A stretch of 12,144 bases of DNA from JBEHWX01 sp048498995. Lineage in GTDB: Bacteria > Bacteroidota > Ignavibacteria > OLB7. Positions 6,605 through 12,144 of the stretch are shown in pieces. Position numbers and translations under genes: made by a program. The notes below the pieces were generated by a model. The model saw only the letters and a program-made list of their open reading frames with translations, was not told where the DNA came from and made no database searches. The stretch's first letter is position 1; the number at the start of each line of letters is the position of its first letter. The stretch lies in the NCBI GenBank assembly GCA_048498995.1, contig JBEHWX010000138.1, positions 1 through 12,144 of the forward strand, given 5' to 3'.

Positions 6605-8296
6605 TCATTTCATCATCGGGATCTTCACGCCGAAGCGGCGGGCGTTCTCCGTGGCGCGGTCGTAGCCGGCGTCTGCGTGCCGGATGATGCCCATGCCGGG
6701 ATCGTAGGTGAGGACCCGCGAGAGCCGCGCGTCGGCCTCCGGCGTGCCGTCGGCGACGACGACCATGCCGGCATGCTGCGAGTACCCCATGCCGACGCCG
6801 CCGCCGTGATGGAACGAGACCCACGTGGCGCCGCCGATGGCGTTGAGGGCGAAGTTCAGCAGCGGCCAGTCGCTGATGGCGTCGGAGCCGTCGAGCATTC
6901 CCTCGGTCTCGCGGTTCGGGCTGGCGACCGAGCCGCAATCCAGGTGGTCGCGGCCGATCACGATCGGTGCCTTGACGCGGCCGTCGCGGACCATCTGGTT
7001 GAAGAGGAGCCCGGCCTTCTCGCGGTCGCCGTAGCCGAGCCAGCAGATGCGGGCCGGCAGCCCCTGCCAGTGAACGCGCTCCTGCGCCATGGTGATCCAG
7101 CGCTTGAGCGAGGCATTCTCCGGGAAGAGCTCGAGCAGCGCGCGGTCGGTGGCGTAGATATCCTCCGGATCGCCCGAGAGGGCCACCCAGCGGAACGGCC
7201 CCTTGCCGTCGCAGAAGAGGGTGCGGATATACTCCGGCACGAAGCCCTTGATCTCGAAGGCGCGGTCGAACCCGGCCTTCTCCGCCTCCGCGCGGATGTT
7301 GTTGCCGTAGTCGAAGGTGATGGCGCCGGCGTCCTGCATCGCCACCATCGCCTCCACGTGCGTTCTGATCGACGCGGCGGCGCGGCGGAGGTACTCCTCG
7401 GGATCGGCGGCGCGGAGCGCGTCAGCCTCCTCCTTGCTCATGCCGGCCGGGTAGTAGCCGTTGAGGGGATCGTGCGCCGAGGTCTGATCGGTCAGCACGT
7501 CCGGGATGATGCCGCGGTCGAGCATCCGGGGGAGAACCTCGGCGGCGTTGCCGAGGAGTCCGACCGAGAGCCCCTTCCCCTCGGCGCGAGCCTCGTCGAG
7601 CCAGCGGAGCGCCTCGTCGAGGCTCGTGGTCTTCCGGTCGCAGTAGCGGTCATGGATCCGCTTGTCGATGCGGGTCTCATCGATCTCGATGCAGAGCACG
7701 GCGCCGTCGTTCATGGTAACGGCCAGCGGCTGGGCGCCCCCCATGCCGCCGAGGCCGGCGGTAACGACGAGCTTGCCGGCGAGCGAGCCGCCGAAGTGCC
7801 GGTCGGCGCAGGCGGCGAAGGTCTCGTAGGTTCCCTGAAGGATTCCCTGGGTGCCGATGTAGATCCAGCTGCCGGCGGTCATCTGGCCGTACATGATCAG
7901 GCCGAGCTCGTCGAGGCGGCGGAACTCCTCCCAGGTGGCCCACTTCGGGACGAGGTTGGAGTTGGCGATCAGGACGCGGGGGGCATCGGCGTGGGTGCGG
8001 AAGATGCCGACCGGCTTGCCGGACTGCACCAGCAGCGTCTCATCCGGCGCCAGGCTCCTGAGCGAGGCGAGGATCGCGTCGAAGCACTCCCAGTTGCGCG
8101 CGGCCTTGCCGAAGCCGCCGTAGACGATGAGCTGCTCCGGTTTCTCGGCCACCTCCGGATCGAGGTTGTTCTGAATCATCCGGTAGACCGCCTCGATCTG
8201 CCAGTTGGCGCAGTGAAGCTCGGAGCCGCGCGGGGCCTGTACCGTGCGCGTGGCCGTGCCGTTGATCTGCGTCTCGCTCGTTGCCGTTGTATCCAT
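6605..8296 (-). CDS. hutU: Urocanate hydratase (urocanase)
   Basis: This enzyme uses bound NAD+ to hydrate urocanate to imidazolone propionate, the second step of histidine breakdown in the cytoplasm. The 563-residue length fits the family (about 555). It shows the N-terminal CANWQIEAVYRM-type region (29-40), QMTAGSWIYIGTQGI (138-152), the NAD-binding GLGGMGGAQP (181-190), DQTSAHDPLNGYYP (270-283) and the urocanase signature QGLPARICWLGYG (411-423), in which Cys418 is the active-site cysteine. The chosen start is ATG 8296; an in-frame GTG at 8305 would add three residues. Neither has a good Shine-Dalgarno, and the conserved region begins further in. The gene stands alone between terminators, with no hutH, hutI or ftcD in the window, so the rest of the pathway must be elsewhere. 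Confidence 0.97.
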   Translation of the reverse strand: MDTTATSETQINGTATRTVQAPRGSELHCANWQIEAVYRMIQNNLDPEVAEKPEQLIVYGGFGKAARNWECFDAILASLRSLAPDETLLVQSGKPVGIFRTHADAPRVLIANSNLVPKWATWEEFRRLDELGLIMYGQMTAGSWIYIGTQGILQGTYETFAACADRHFGGSLAGKLVVTAGLGGMGGAQPLAVTMNDGAVLCIEIDETRIDKRIHDRYCDRKTTSLDEALRWLDEARAEGKGLSVGLLGNAAEVLPRMLDRGIIPDVLTDQTSAHDPLNGYYPAGMSKEEADALRAADPEEYLRRAAASIRTHVEAMVAMQDAGAITFDYGNNIRAEAEKAGFDRAFEIKGFVPEYIRTLFCDGKGPFRWVALSGDPEDIYATDRALLELFPENASLKRWITMAQERVHWQGLPARICWLGYGDREKAGLLFNQMVRDGRVKAPIVIGRDHLDCGSVASPNRETEGMLDGSDAISDWPLLNFALNAIGGATWVSFHHGGGVGMGYSQHAGMVVVADGTPEADARLSRVLTYDPGMGIIRHADAGYDRATENARRFGVKIPMMK

Positions 8297-8383
8297 GGGA
8301 TCCACGTGAAATGAGTCGTGTCGGGGAAGGGCGCGGCGGGTAGGTCGGCCGGACGTGCGCCGGCGGAATGTGCCGAGCCGACG

Positions 8384-8416
8384 CCCAATTTATCGCATTC
8401 GGGAGAGGTAGGAAAG
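8384..8416 (-). promoter_or_regulatory. Possible hutU promoter (Bacteroidota-like)
   Basis: An AT-rich island in an otherwise very GC-rich spacer reads GATAAATTGGG on the minus strand (8394-8384). TAAATTGG within it matches the Bacteroidota -7 box TAnnTTTG at five of six fixed positions, and a TTTC lies 19 bases upstream. It would give a leader of about 80 bases for hutU. This is a weak match and not proof of a promoter. Confidence 0.3.
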
Positions 8417-8458
8417 GCGGGGAGCAGGACGCAATGAAGCGTAACCGATCCCCCGCGC

Positions 8459-8472
8459 CGGGCGCGCGCCCG
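8459..8472. repeat. Perfect 14-bp GC palindrome
   Basis: CGGGCGCGCGCCCG is a perfect palindrome in the spacer between the T9SS-cargo gene's terminator and the probable hutU promoter. It could be an operator or simply part of a GC-rich fold. I recognise no regulator for it. Confidence 0.5.
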
Positions 8473-8505
8473 CACGTGTCTGGCCGCGGGCGGGGCATGA
8501 ACGAC

Positions 8506-8538
8506 GAAGGGGCCTCCGCTCGTGGCGAAGACCCCTTC
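8506..8538 (-). terminator. Hairpin terminator of the T9SS-cargo gene
   Basis: As minus-strand RNA, GAAGGGGTCTTCGC pairs along its whole length with GCGGAGGCCCCTTC (14 pairs including three or so G-U wobbles) around a CACGA loop, 25 bases after the stop codon. The wobble positions would be A-C mismatches in plus-strand RNA, so the hairpin is adapted to minus-strand transcripts. Only a weak T-rich tail (GTCGTTC) follows. Confidence 0.75.
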
Positions 8539-8563
8539 ATGCAAGTTGCCATCCAGTCGAAGC

Positions 8564-9694
8564 TCAGCGGCGGACGACGATCGGCGTGGTGACGCTCCGT
8601 CCCTCCGACTCGAGGCGGCAGAGATAGGAGCCCTGCGGCAGATCGCTCAGATCCACCTCCACGCTCCCCTCCTCCATCAGCATCTCGGCCAGCGGCTGGC
8701 GGACCAGGTTGCCGAGCATGTCGTAGATCGCCATCGACACCGGCCCTCCGCCGGCCACCGCGTAGGGAATCGTCACGCGGGAGGAGGCCGGGTTCGGGCT
8801 CCCCTGGCCGAGGTAGATCTGCTGGCCGGGCTCATCCTCGTCGGCGCTGGCCACCAGCGCGCTCTTGGAGGTGAACCGGAGCATCTGCACGCTGGCGATG
8901 GCGCCGTTGGCCACCTCGACGCTCACCACCGGGAAGTAGACGCCGGTCGCCTGCGCGTACCAGTCGTAGGTCTCCAGCGTGTCGGCGATGGTGCCGTCGT
9001 AGGCGCCGCGCTCGGTGAAGAGGGAGTCGGTGCTGACCTTCGTCGAGTGGACGCGGAGCGCGCGGTAGGCGCCGTGCGGCGTGGCGACGGTTCCCCAGCC
9101 GTCGACCTCGGAGGTCGTGACGGTGTGGCCGATCGAGGCCAGGCGTGGCGCCTCCGGCAGCGCGGTGTCCGACGGCGTGCGATACAGGAGGGTGCGGTAG
9201 GCGTTGCTCCAGCGGTCGCCGTAGCTCATCGGCAGCGGCAGCCGGTATCCCTCGTTCCGTTCCACCACCTGGTATTCGCGGCGGGGGCCGGCGCCGACAT
9301 CCAGGCGCACGCGCGACCCGAGCTCGCTCAGCCGGTCGGACTCGACGCCGAGGAAGGTATAGGTCTCATCCTCGGTGCCGAACTCCGGCATCTCCCGACG
9401 CTCGAGCAGCGCGAGCGTGGCGCCGGCGAACTCCGGCGCGTCCGGCATCTGCTGGCGCGGCACCACGAGCATGTCCCGTCCACCGAACCCGGCATCCCAT
9501 CCCGGGAGGCTGAAGTTCCAGGTCTGACCCGGCGCGGCCGGACCAAGGCTGGCCTCGCCGAAGAGGGAGTCGGCCAGGAAGTAGATCGAGAGGCTGTCGC
9601 CGCCGCGGGGGCCATCGGCCGCGCCGATGGAGATCTGCGAACGGACGGGGGCCGCGAGCGCGACCAGCATGGAAATCAGAAGAAGTAGCTTCAT
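8564..9694 (-). CDS. Secreted protein with T9SS type A sorting domain
   Basis: This 376-residue exported protein has a clear signal peptide (MKLLLLISMLVALAAPVRS, cleavage probably before Gln20). A long middle region (21-290) is rich in beta-strand-like Thr/Ser/Tyr segments, with no catalytic motif I recognise. The C-terminal 80 residues match the type IX sorting pattern: GSPNPASSRVTIPYAV (298-313), then VSMAIYDMLGNLV (319-331), and VDLSDLPQGSYLCRLE near the end (347-362), finishing in VVRR. Such proteins cross the outer membrane by T9SS and are released or anchored at the surface. The start at 9694 is preferred because it opens the signal peptide; an in-frame ATG at 9724 would add RRSIARA as a longer n-region. 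The function of the middle region is unknown. The gene diverges from the PQQ dehydrogenase. Confidence 0.85.
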   Translation of the reverse strand: MKLLLLISMLVALAAPVRSQISIGAADGPRGGDSLSIYFLADSLFGEASLGPAAPGQTWNFSLPGWDAGFGGRDMLVVPRQQMPDAPEFAGATLALLERREMPEFGTEDETYTFLGVESDRLSELGSRVRLDVGAGPRREYQVVERNEGYRLPLPMSYGDRWSNAYRTLLYRTPSDTALPEAPRLASIGHTVTTSEVDGWGTVATPHGAYRALRVHSTKVSTDSLFTERGAYDGTIADTLETYDWYAQATGVYFPVVSVEVANGAIASVQMLRFTSKSALVASADEDEPGQQIYLGQGSPNPASSRVTIPYAVAGGGPVSMAIYDMLGNLVRQPLAEMLMEEGSVEVDLSDLPQGSYLCRLESEGRSVTTPIVVRR

Positions 9695-9751
9695 GGCTCG
9701 TGCTATGGAACGTCGGGGAATCATCGTATTTTTCGCGCTCGGCAATCTGAG

Positions 9752-9766
9752 CTCCATCAGATGGAG
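9752..9766. repeat. Short inverted repeat in the divergent intergenic region
   Basis: CTCCAT and ATGGAG form a perfect 6-bp dyad around CAG in the 148-bp spacer between the divergent T9SS-cargo and PQQ-dehydrogenase genes. It could be an operator shared by both promoters, but no known site is recognised. Confidence 0.4.
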
Positions 9767-9827
9767 AGCAAGTTCCAAGCCGGGCTGTTCAGGACCGGAG
9801 TCAACCGCCGAGCCCTCCTTCCTCTTC

Positions 9828-9835
9828 TACTTTTG
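9828..9835 (+). promoter_or_regulatory. Candidate -7 box of the PQQ dehydrogenase gene
   Basis: TACTTTTG matches the Bacteroidota -7 consensus TAnnTTTG at every fixed position and ends seven bases before the first ATG. If real, transcription would begin at or very near the start codon, giving a leaderless mRNA. No TTG-type -33 element is seen at the expected distance, so this may be chance. Confidence 0.3.
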
Positions 9836-9842
9836 AAAGCCT

Positions 9843-11162
9843 ATGATGCAGAACCTTACCTCATGCAGAGGCGGCTCCCTGCTGCTGTCGATCGTCGCCC
9901 TGACGGCATCGCTCGTCTCGGCCGGCTGTTCGAGCGCCGCGAAGTTCTTCTACCTCAACGAGCACACGCAGGCGATCCGGCGGGATACGATCTCCGCCTC
10001 CGGAGGTGTCACCTCCTTTCTGCAGAATCCGGCCGATTCGGTCAACGGCGTCATCCGGCTCACGCCGGTGGAGTCGCTGAACCTTCGCTCGGTGCCGCTC
10101 GCGGTCCCGGCCGGCATCACCAGCTCTCCCTTCGATCAGCCCCATACGCTGAACCTGCCGCAGGGCTTCAACGTGAGCCTCTATGCCTACGGCCTCGGCA
10201 AGCCGGCGGCGCTCGTCCTCAGGGACGACGGCACGCTCTTCTACAGCAACACGGAGTCCGGGGAGATTGTTGCGGTCGCGCCGGACGGCAAGCCAACCGT
10301 CGTGATCTCCGACCTGAAGTCCCCGTACGGACTGGAGATCCACAACGGCGCCCTCTACTACACCGATGAGCTTCGCGTCTACCGCTTCGACTTCTCGAGC
10401 CCGACCGCGGTCACCGGCACGAGCACGGTCCTGACCGACAAGCTTCCTCCGGGAGGAACGCACTACACGCGCACCCTCCGCTGGTCGCCGGCCGACAAGC
10501 GCTTCTACATCGGCATCGGCTCGTCGACGAACAAGAACATCGAGGATACCAAGGAGTACGCGGCGGTGCTGAGGATGGCCGAGGGGGGAGGGCAGCCGGA
10601 CGTGGTGATGCACGGGCTGCGCAACCCGGCCGGGCTCGACGTGCATCCGGTCACCGGCGAGCTCTGGGGAACCGATGACGGCATCGACTTCCTCTCGCTC
10701 GACCTGCCGCCGGACGAGATCAACATCCTCAAGGTGGGAAAGAACTACGGCTTCCCCTACTACTACTCGCAGAGCATTCGCGACCCGGAATACCGCGGAC
10801 GCGACACCGTCGATTATCCGCGCGCCGTCACCGGCCCGGTGGTCGAGATGCAGGCGCACTCGGCGACGAGCGATCTCCGCTTCTATCGCTTCGACGCGCT
10901 CGGCGCCGACTGGAAGAACGCGATGGTGGTGACCCAGCACGGCTCCTGGAACCGCGACCCGGCCGTCGGCTACCGGGTAGTCCGCGTGCGGGCCAACCCG
11001 GATGGATCCAACGCCCGCGTGGCGGATTTCATCACCGGGTTCATCGACCAGAACGGAAGCACCTGGGGGCGTCCGGTGGCGGTGGCAATTTCCAACGACG
11101 GAAAATCGTTCTATGTGAGCGATGACAAGGCCGGCGCGATCTACAAGATCACGGCGCCATGA
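9843..11162 (+). CDS. Exported PQQ-dependent sugar (glucose/sorbosone) dehydrogenase family protein
   Basis: This 439-residue beta-propeller protein belongs to the soluble PQQ sugar dehydrogenase (GSDH/sorbosone dehydrogenase) family, which oxidises sugars or aldoses outside the cytoplasm. Its N-terminus is a signal peptide ending in a lipobox-like LVSAGC, with Cys29 as probable lipid attachment site; the -3 position is Ser, which is less usual. Family motifs in order are LPQGFNVSLYA (105-115), GGTHYTRTLRW (204-214, with the His in the usual active-site place), YIGIGSSTN (222-230), HGLRNPAGLDVHP (257-269), PPDEIN (289-294), QHGSWNR (365-371), TWGRPVAVAI (407-416) and YVSDDKAGAIYKI (424-436). 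ATG 9843 is followed at once by another ATG at 9846. The closest resemblance I can see is to the sorbosone dehydrogenase branch; cofactor and substrate are inferred. Confidence 0.9.
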   Translation: MMQNLTSCRGGSLLLSIVALTASLVSAGCSSAAKFFYLNEHTQAIRRDTISASGGVTSFLQNPADSVNGVIRLTPVESLNLRSVPLAVPAGITSSPFDQPHTLNLPQGFNVSLYAYGLGKPAALVLRDDGTLFYSNTESGEIVAVAPDGKPTVVISDLKSPYGLEIHNGALYYTDELRVYRFDFSSPTAVTGTSTVLTDKLPPGGTHYTRTLRWSPADKRFYIGIGSSTNKNIEDTKEYAAVLRMAEGGGQPDVVMHGLRNPAGLDVHPVTGELWGTDDGIDFLSLDLPPDEINILKVGKNYGFPYYYSQSIRDPEYRGRDTVDYPRAVTGPVVEMQAHSATSDLRFYRFDALGADWKNAMVVTQHGSWNRDPAVGYRVVRVRANPDGSNARVADFITGFIDQNGSTWGRPVAVAISNDGKSFYVSDDKAGAIYKITAP

Positions 11163-11191
11163 TCGTGTTGCATCGTTGCGGAGATTGTTCG

Positions 11192-11199
11192 TAGAATTG
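11192..11199 (+). promoter_or_regulatory. Candidate promoter element for clpS
   Basis: TAGAATTG resembles both the sigma-70 -10 box (TAGAAT, five of six) and the Bacteroidota -7 box (one mismatch), with a TTG 21 bases upstream (11168-11170). It shares AATTGGG with the element proposed ahead of hutU. It lies about 95 bases before the preferred clpS start in an AT-richer spacer. The evidence is moderate to weak. Confidence 0.35.
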
Positions 11200-11293
11200 G
11201 GGCCTCCCTTCAGAGCGACCACGCACGAATCGACCGGACGGTCGATGCAGAACAATCGTATCCATGTTCCACTTGCTGTGCGCAGTTGACGAT

Positions 11294-11602
11294 ATGAACC
11301 TTCAGACTCTTTCAGGATCGCTCTTCGGCGATACTCCGGAGATCGAGACCCTCTTTGCCGAGGACGTCGAGGTCCTGTTGCCCTCCCGTGTCATTCTCTA
11401 CAACGACGAGCTTCACACGTTCGACGAGGTGATTCTCCAATTGATGAAGGCCACGGGCTGCACGATGATGGAGGCCGAAGGGTTCGCGTTCGAGGTCGAC
11501 TCCCGTGGGCTCGCCTGCGTCTACGAGGGAGAGATGGGGGAATGTCTCCGCGTGAGCTCCGTGCTCGAGGAGATCGCCCTGCATACCGAGATCGAATTCT
11601 AG
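11294..11602 (+). CDS. clpS: ATP-dependent Clp protease adaptor ClpS (divergent)
   Basis: This 102-residue acidic protein carries the ClpS fold: RVILYNDELHTF (32-43), EVILQLMKATG (45-55), EAEGFAFEVDSRGLA (60-74), then a C-terminal helix with VSSVLEEIALHTEIEF. ClpS delivers proteins with destabilising N-terminal residues to ClpAP/ClpCP. Of the residues that hold the N-degron amino group in E. coli ClpS (N34, D35, H66), Asn37 and Asp38 are kept, but the His position is Asp69. The third acidic residue (D36) is Glu39, and the gatekeeper Met40 is Phe43. The start at ATG 11294 gives the usual family length and avoids a codon-atypical lead; an in-frame ATG at 11264 would add ten residues. Neither has a strong Shine-Dalgarno. 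It is probably co-transcribed with the rhodanese-domain gene 29 bp downstream. Confidence 0.88.
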   Translation: MNLQTLSGSLFGDTPEIETLFAEDVEVLLPSRVILYNDELHTFDEVILQLMKATGCTMMEAEGFAFEVDSRGLACVYEGEMGECLRVSSVLEEIALHTEIEF

Positions 11603-11605
11603 CTC

Positions 11606-11631
11606 CCACCAATTCCGAATTGAGGTCGATC
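11606..11631 (+). promoter_or_regulatory. clpS-rhodanese spacer with dyad and Shine-Dalgarno
   Basis: The 29-bp gap holds a perfect AATTC-C-GAATT dyad and then GAGG six bases before the ATG of the rhodanese gene. The short gap supports one transcript. The dyad could be a weak RNA hairpin or a protein site. Confidence 0.5.
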
Positions 11632-12054
11632 ATGAAACGATTCGCTCTTCTTGCGGTTGCCGCCACGCTCTTCATCGGCGCCGGCACCCTCTCGGCTCAG
11701 ACCAAGCAGTGCGGCGAGGGAAAGTCCTGCTGCGCCGCCAAGGGAAAGGGGGCTACCCTCTCCTCGATCAAGACGGTGTCGAAGGATGAGCTCACCAAGA
11801 TGCTCCAGGCCAACAACGTTACCGTGGTCGATGCTCGCGGCGAGGATGCCTTCGCCGAGGGACATATCCAGGGCGCGATCAACTACGGCAAGGCGGAGCT
11901 CCCGGCCGACAAGGGGGCGATGCTGGTCTTCTACTGCGGCGGCCTGAAGTGCCCGATGGCGGAGAAGGCGGCCAAGAAGGCGGTCGCCAGCGGCTACACC
12001 AACGTCCTGGTCTTCAAGGGAGGCTGGGACGCGTGGAGCAAGGGGAACAGCTGA
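11632..12054 (+). CDS. Exported single-domain rhodanese-like protein
   Basis: This 140-residue protein has an N-terminal signal peptide (MKRFALLAVAATLFIGAGTLSA, cleavage probably after SAQ or SA), so it acts in the periplasm or outside the cell. One rhodanese domain follows: VTVVDARGEDAFAEGHIQGAIN (63-84) contains the CH2A-like segment, YCGGLKC (101-107) holds the active-site Cys102, and VFKGGWDAW (127-135) closes the domain. Rhodanese domains carry sulfur as a Cys persulfide. Between signal peptide and domain lie three more cysteines, Cys27, Cys33 and Cys34 (CGEGKSCC). The frame is open upstream, but the start at 11632 is decided by the GAGG Shine-Dalgarno and signal peptide. The sulfur donor and acceptor are unknown, and the link to ClpS upstream may only be shared transcription. 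Confidence 0.88.
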   Translation: MKRFALLAVAATLFIGAGTLSAQTKQCGEGKSCCAAKGKGATLSSIKTVSKDELTKMLQANNVTVVDARGEDAFAEGHIQGAINYGKAELPADKGAMLVFYCGGLKCPMAEKAAKKAVASGYTNVLVFKGGWDAWSKGNS

Positions 12055-12094
12055 TCGTCCCTCCGGCCTTCGAGACGGAAGGTCCGGAACGATC
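12053..12094 (+). terminator. Hairpin after the rhodanese gene
   Basis: GATCGT (12053-12058) pairs with ACGATC (12089-12094), CCGG (12063-12066) with CCGG (12084-12087), and CCTTC (12067-12071) with GAAGG (12078-12082), leaving a six-base loop and small bulges. The hairpin begins within the stop codon. No T-run follows, so it is either a weak terminator or a 3'-end stabiliser. Confidence 0.6.
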
Positions 12095-12105
12095 GGGATG
12101 AATAT

Positions 12106-12144
12106 GGAGAAGGGGTGTTCGCGAGATGCACAAACCCCCTCTCC
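12106..12144. terminator. Second hairpin at the window edge
   Basis: GGAGA-A-GGGGT (12106-12116) pairs with ACCCC-C-TCTCC at the very end (12134-12144), with one A-C mismatch, making a long stem typical of a terminator. What follows on the plus strand lies outside the window, so the T-run and the direction cannot be judged. It may end the clpS-rhodanese transcript or a gene converging from the right. Confidence 0.6.

Noticed and set aside
6455..8314. Long plus-strand open frame of about 619 codons opposite hutU
   Set aside because: It is antisense to a clear urocanase, has low-complexity Ala/Glu/Arg-rich content and no recognisable domain; a typical shadow in GC-rich coding DNA. The same holds for the long plus-strand frames opposite the glycan operon (257-1441, 1492-2826, 2448-4172, 4739-5659).
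8306..8505. Riboswitch or small RNA upstream of hutU
   Set aside because: The spacer holds a GC palindrome and an AT-rich island, but I see no recognisable riboswitch core or tRNA-like fold.
9861..11255. Minus-strand open frame of 464 codons opposite the PQQ dehydrogenase
   Set aside because: It is antisense to a well-conserved beta-propeller enzyme and shows Arg/Val/Asp-rich composition without motifs.

Overview
The window (about 65% G+C by eye) looks like a high-GC bacterium of the FCB group (Bacteroidota, Chlorobi/Ignavibacteria, Rhodothermota, Kapaibacteria, Gemmatimonadota and relatives). The main evidence is a secreted protein at 8564-9694 ending in a type A sorting domain of the type IX secretion system (T9SS). 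Supporting it, weakly, are a divergent ClpS and a few AT-rich elements resembling the Bacteroidota -7 box TAnnTTTG. The exact phylum cannot be fixed from the sequence alone.

Layout. 1-112 is a 14-bp tandem repeat, followed by about 150 bp without a convincing gene. 266-6384 is a five-gene minus-strand operon for a surface polysaccharide or glycan. In transcription order it encodes a GT4-type glycosyltransferase (TTG start at 6384 behind a strong Shine-Dalgarno), a Wzx-like flippase, a NodB-type polysaccharide deacetylase with an N-terminal amidotransferase-like segment, a second GT4-type glycosyltransferase, and a non-hydrolysing UDP-GlcNAc 2-epimerase. All four junctions are the same 4-base ATGA stop/start overlap, which implies tight translational coupling. 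The logic is that the epimerase supplies UDP-ManNAc or a related sugar, the glycosyltransferases add sugars, the flippase moves the lipid-linked unit across the membrane, and the deacetylase trims acetyl groups.

6605-8296 (minus) is urocanate hydratase (hutU), apparently transcribed alone. It is followed by a GC-rich hairpin and then an intrinsic terminator with a seven-T run. 8564-9694 (minus) is the T9SS cargo protein, with its own hairpin terminator. Divergent from it, 9843-11162 (plus) encodes an exported, probably lipid-anchored PQQ-dependent sugar (sorbosone/glucose) dehydrogenase family protein. Next on the plus strand come a ClpS adaptor (11294-11602) and, 29 bp later, an exported rhodanese-domain protein (11632-12054). 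Two hairpins close the window, the last running to its edge.

No RNA genes, transposases, phage genes or CRISPR arrays were seen, and every stretch without a gene is shorter than 300 bp. The points most worth a second look are the coupled glycan operon with its composite deacetylase, the ClpS with an altered N-degron pocket, the terminal tandem repeat, and a 14-base motif shared by two terminator-like hairpins.
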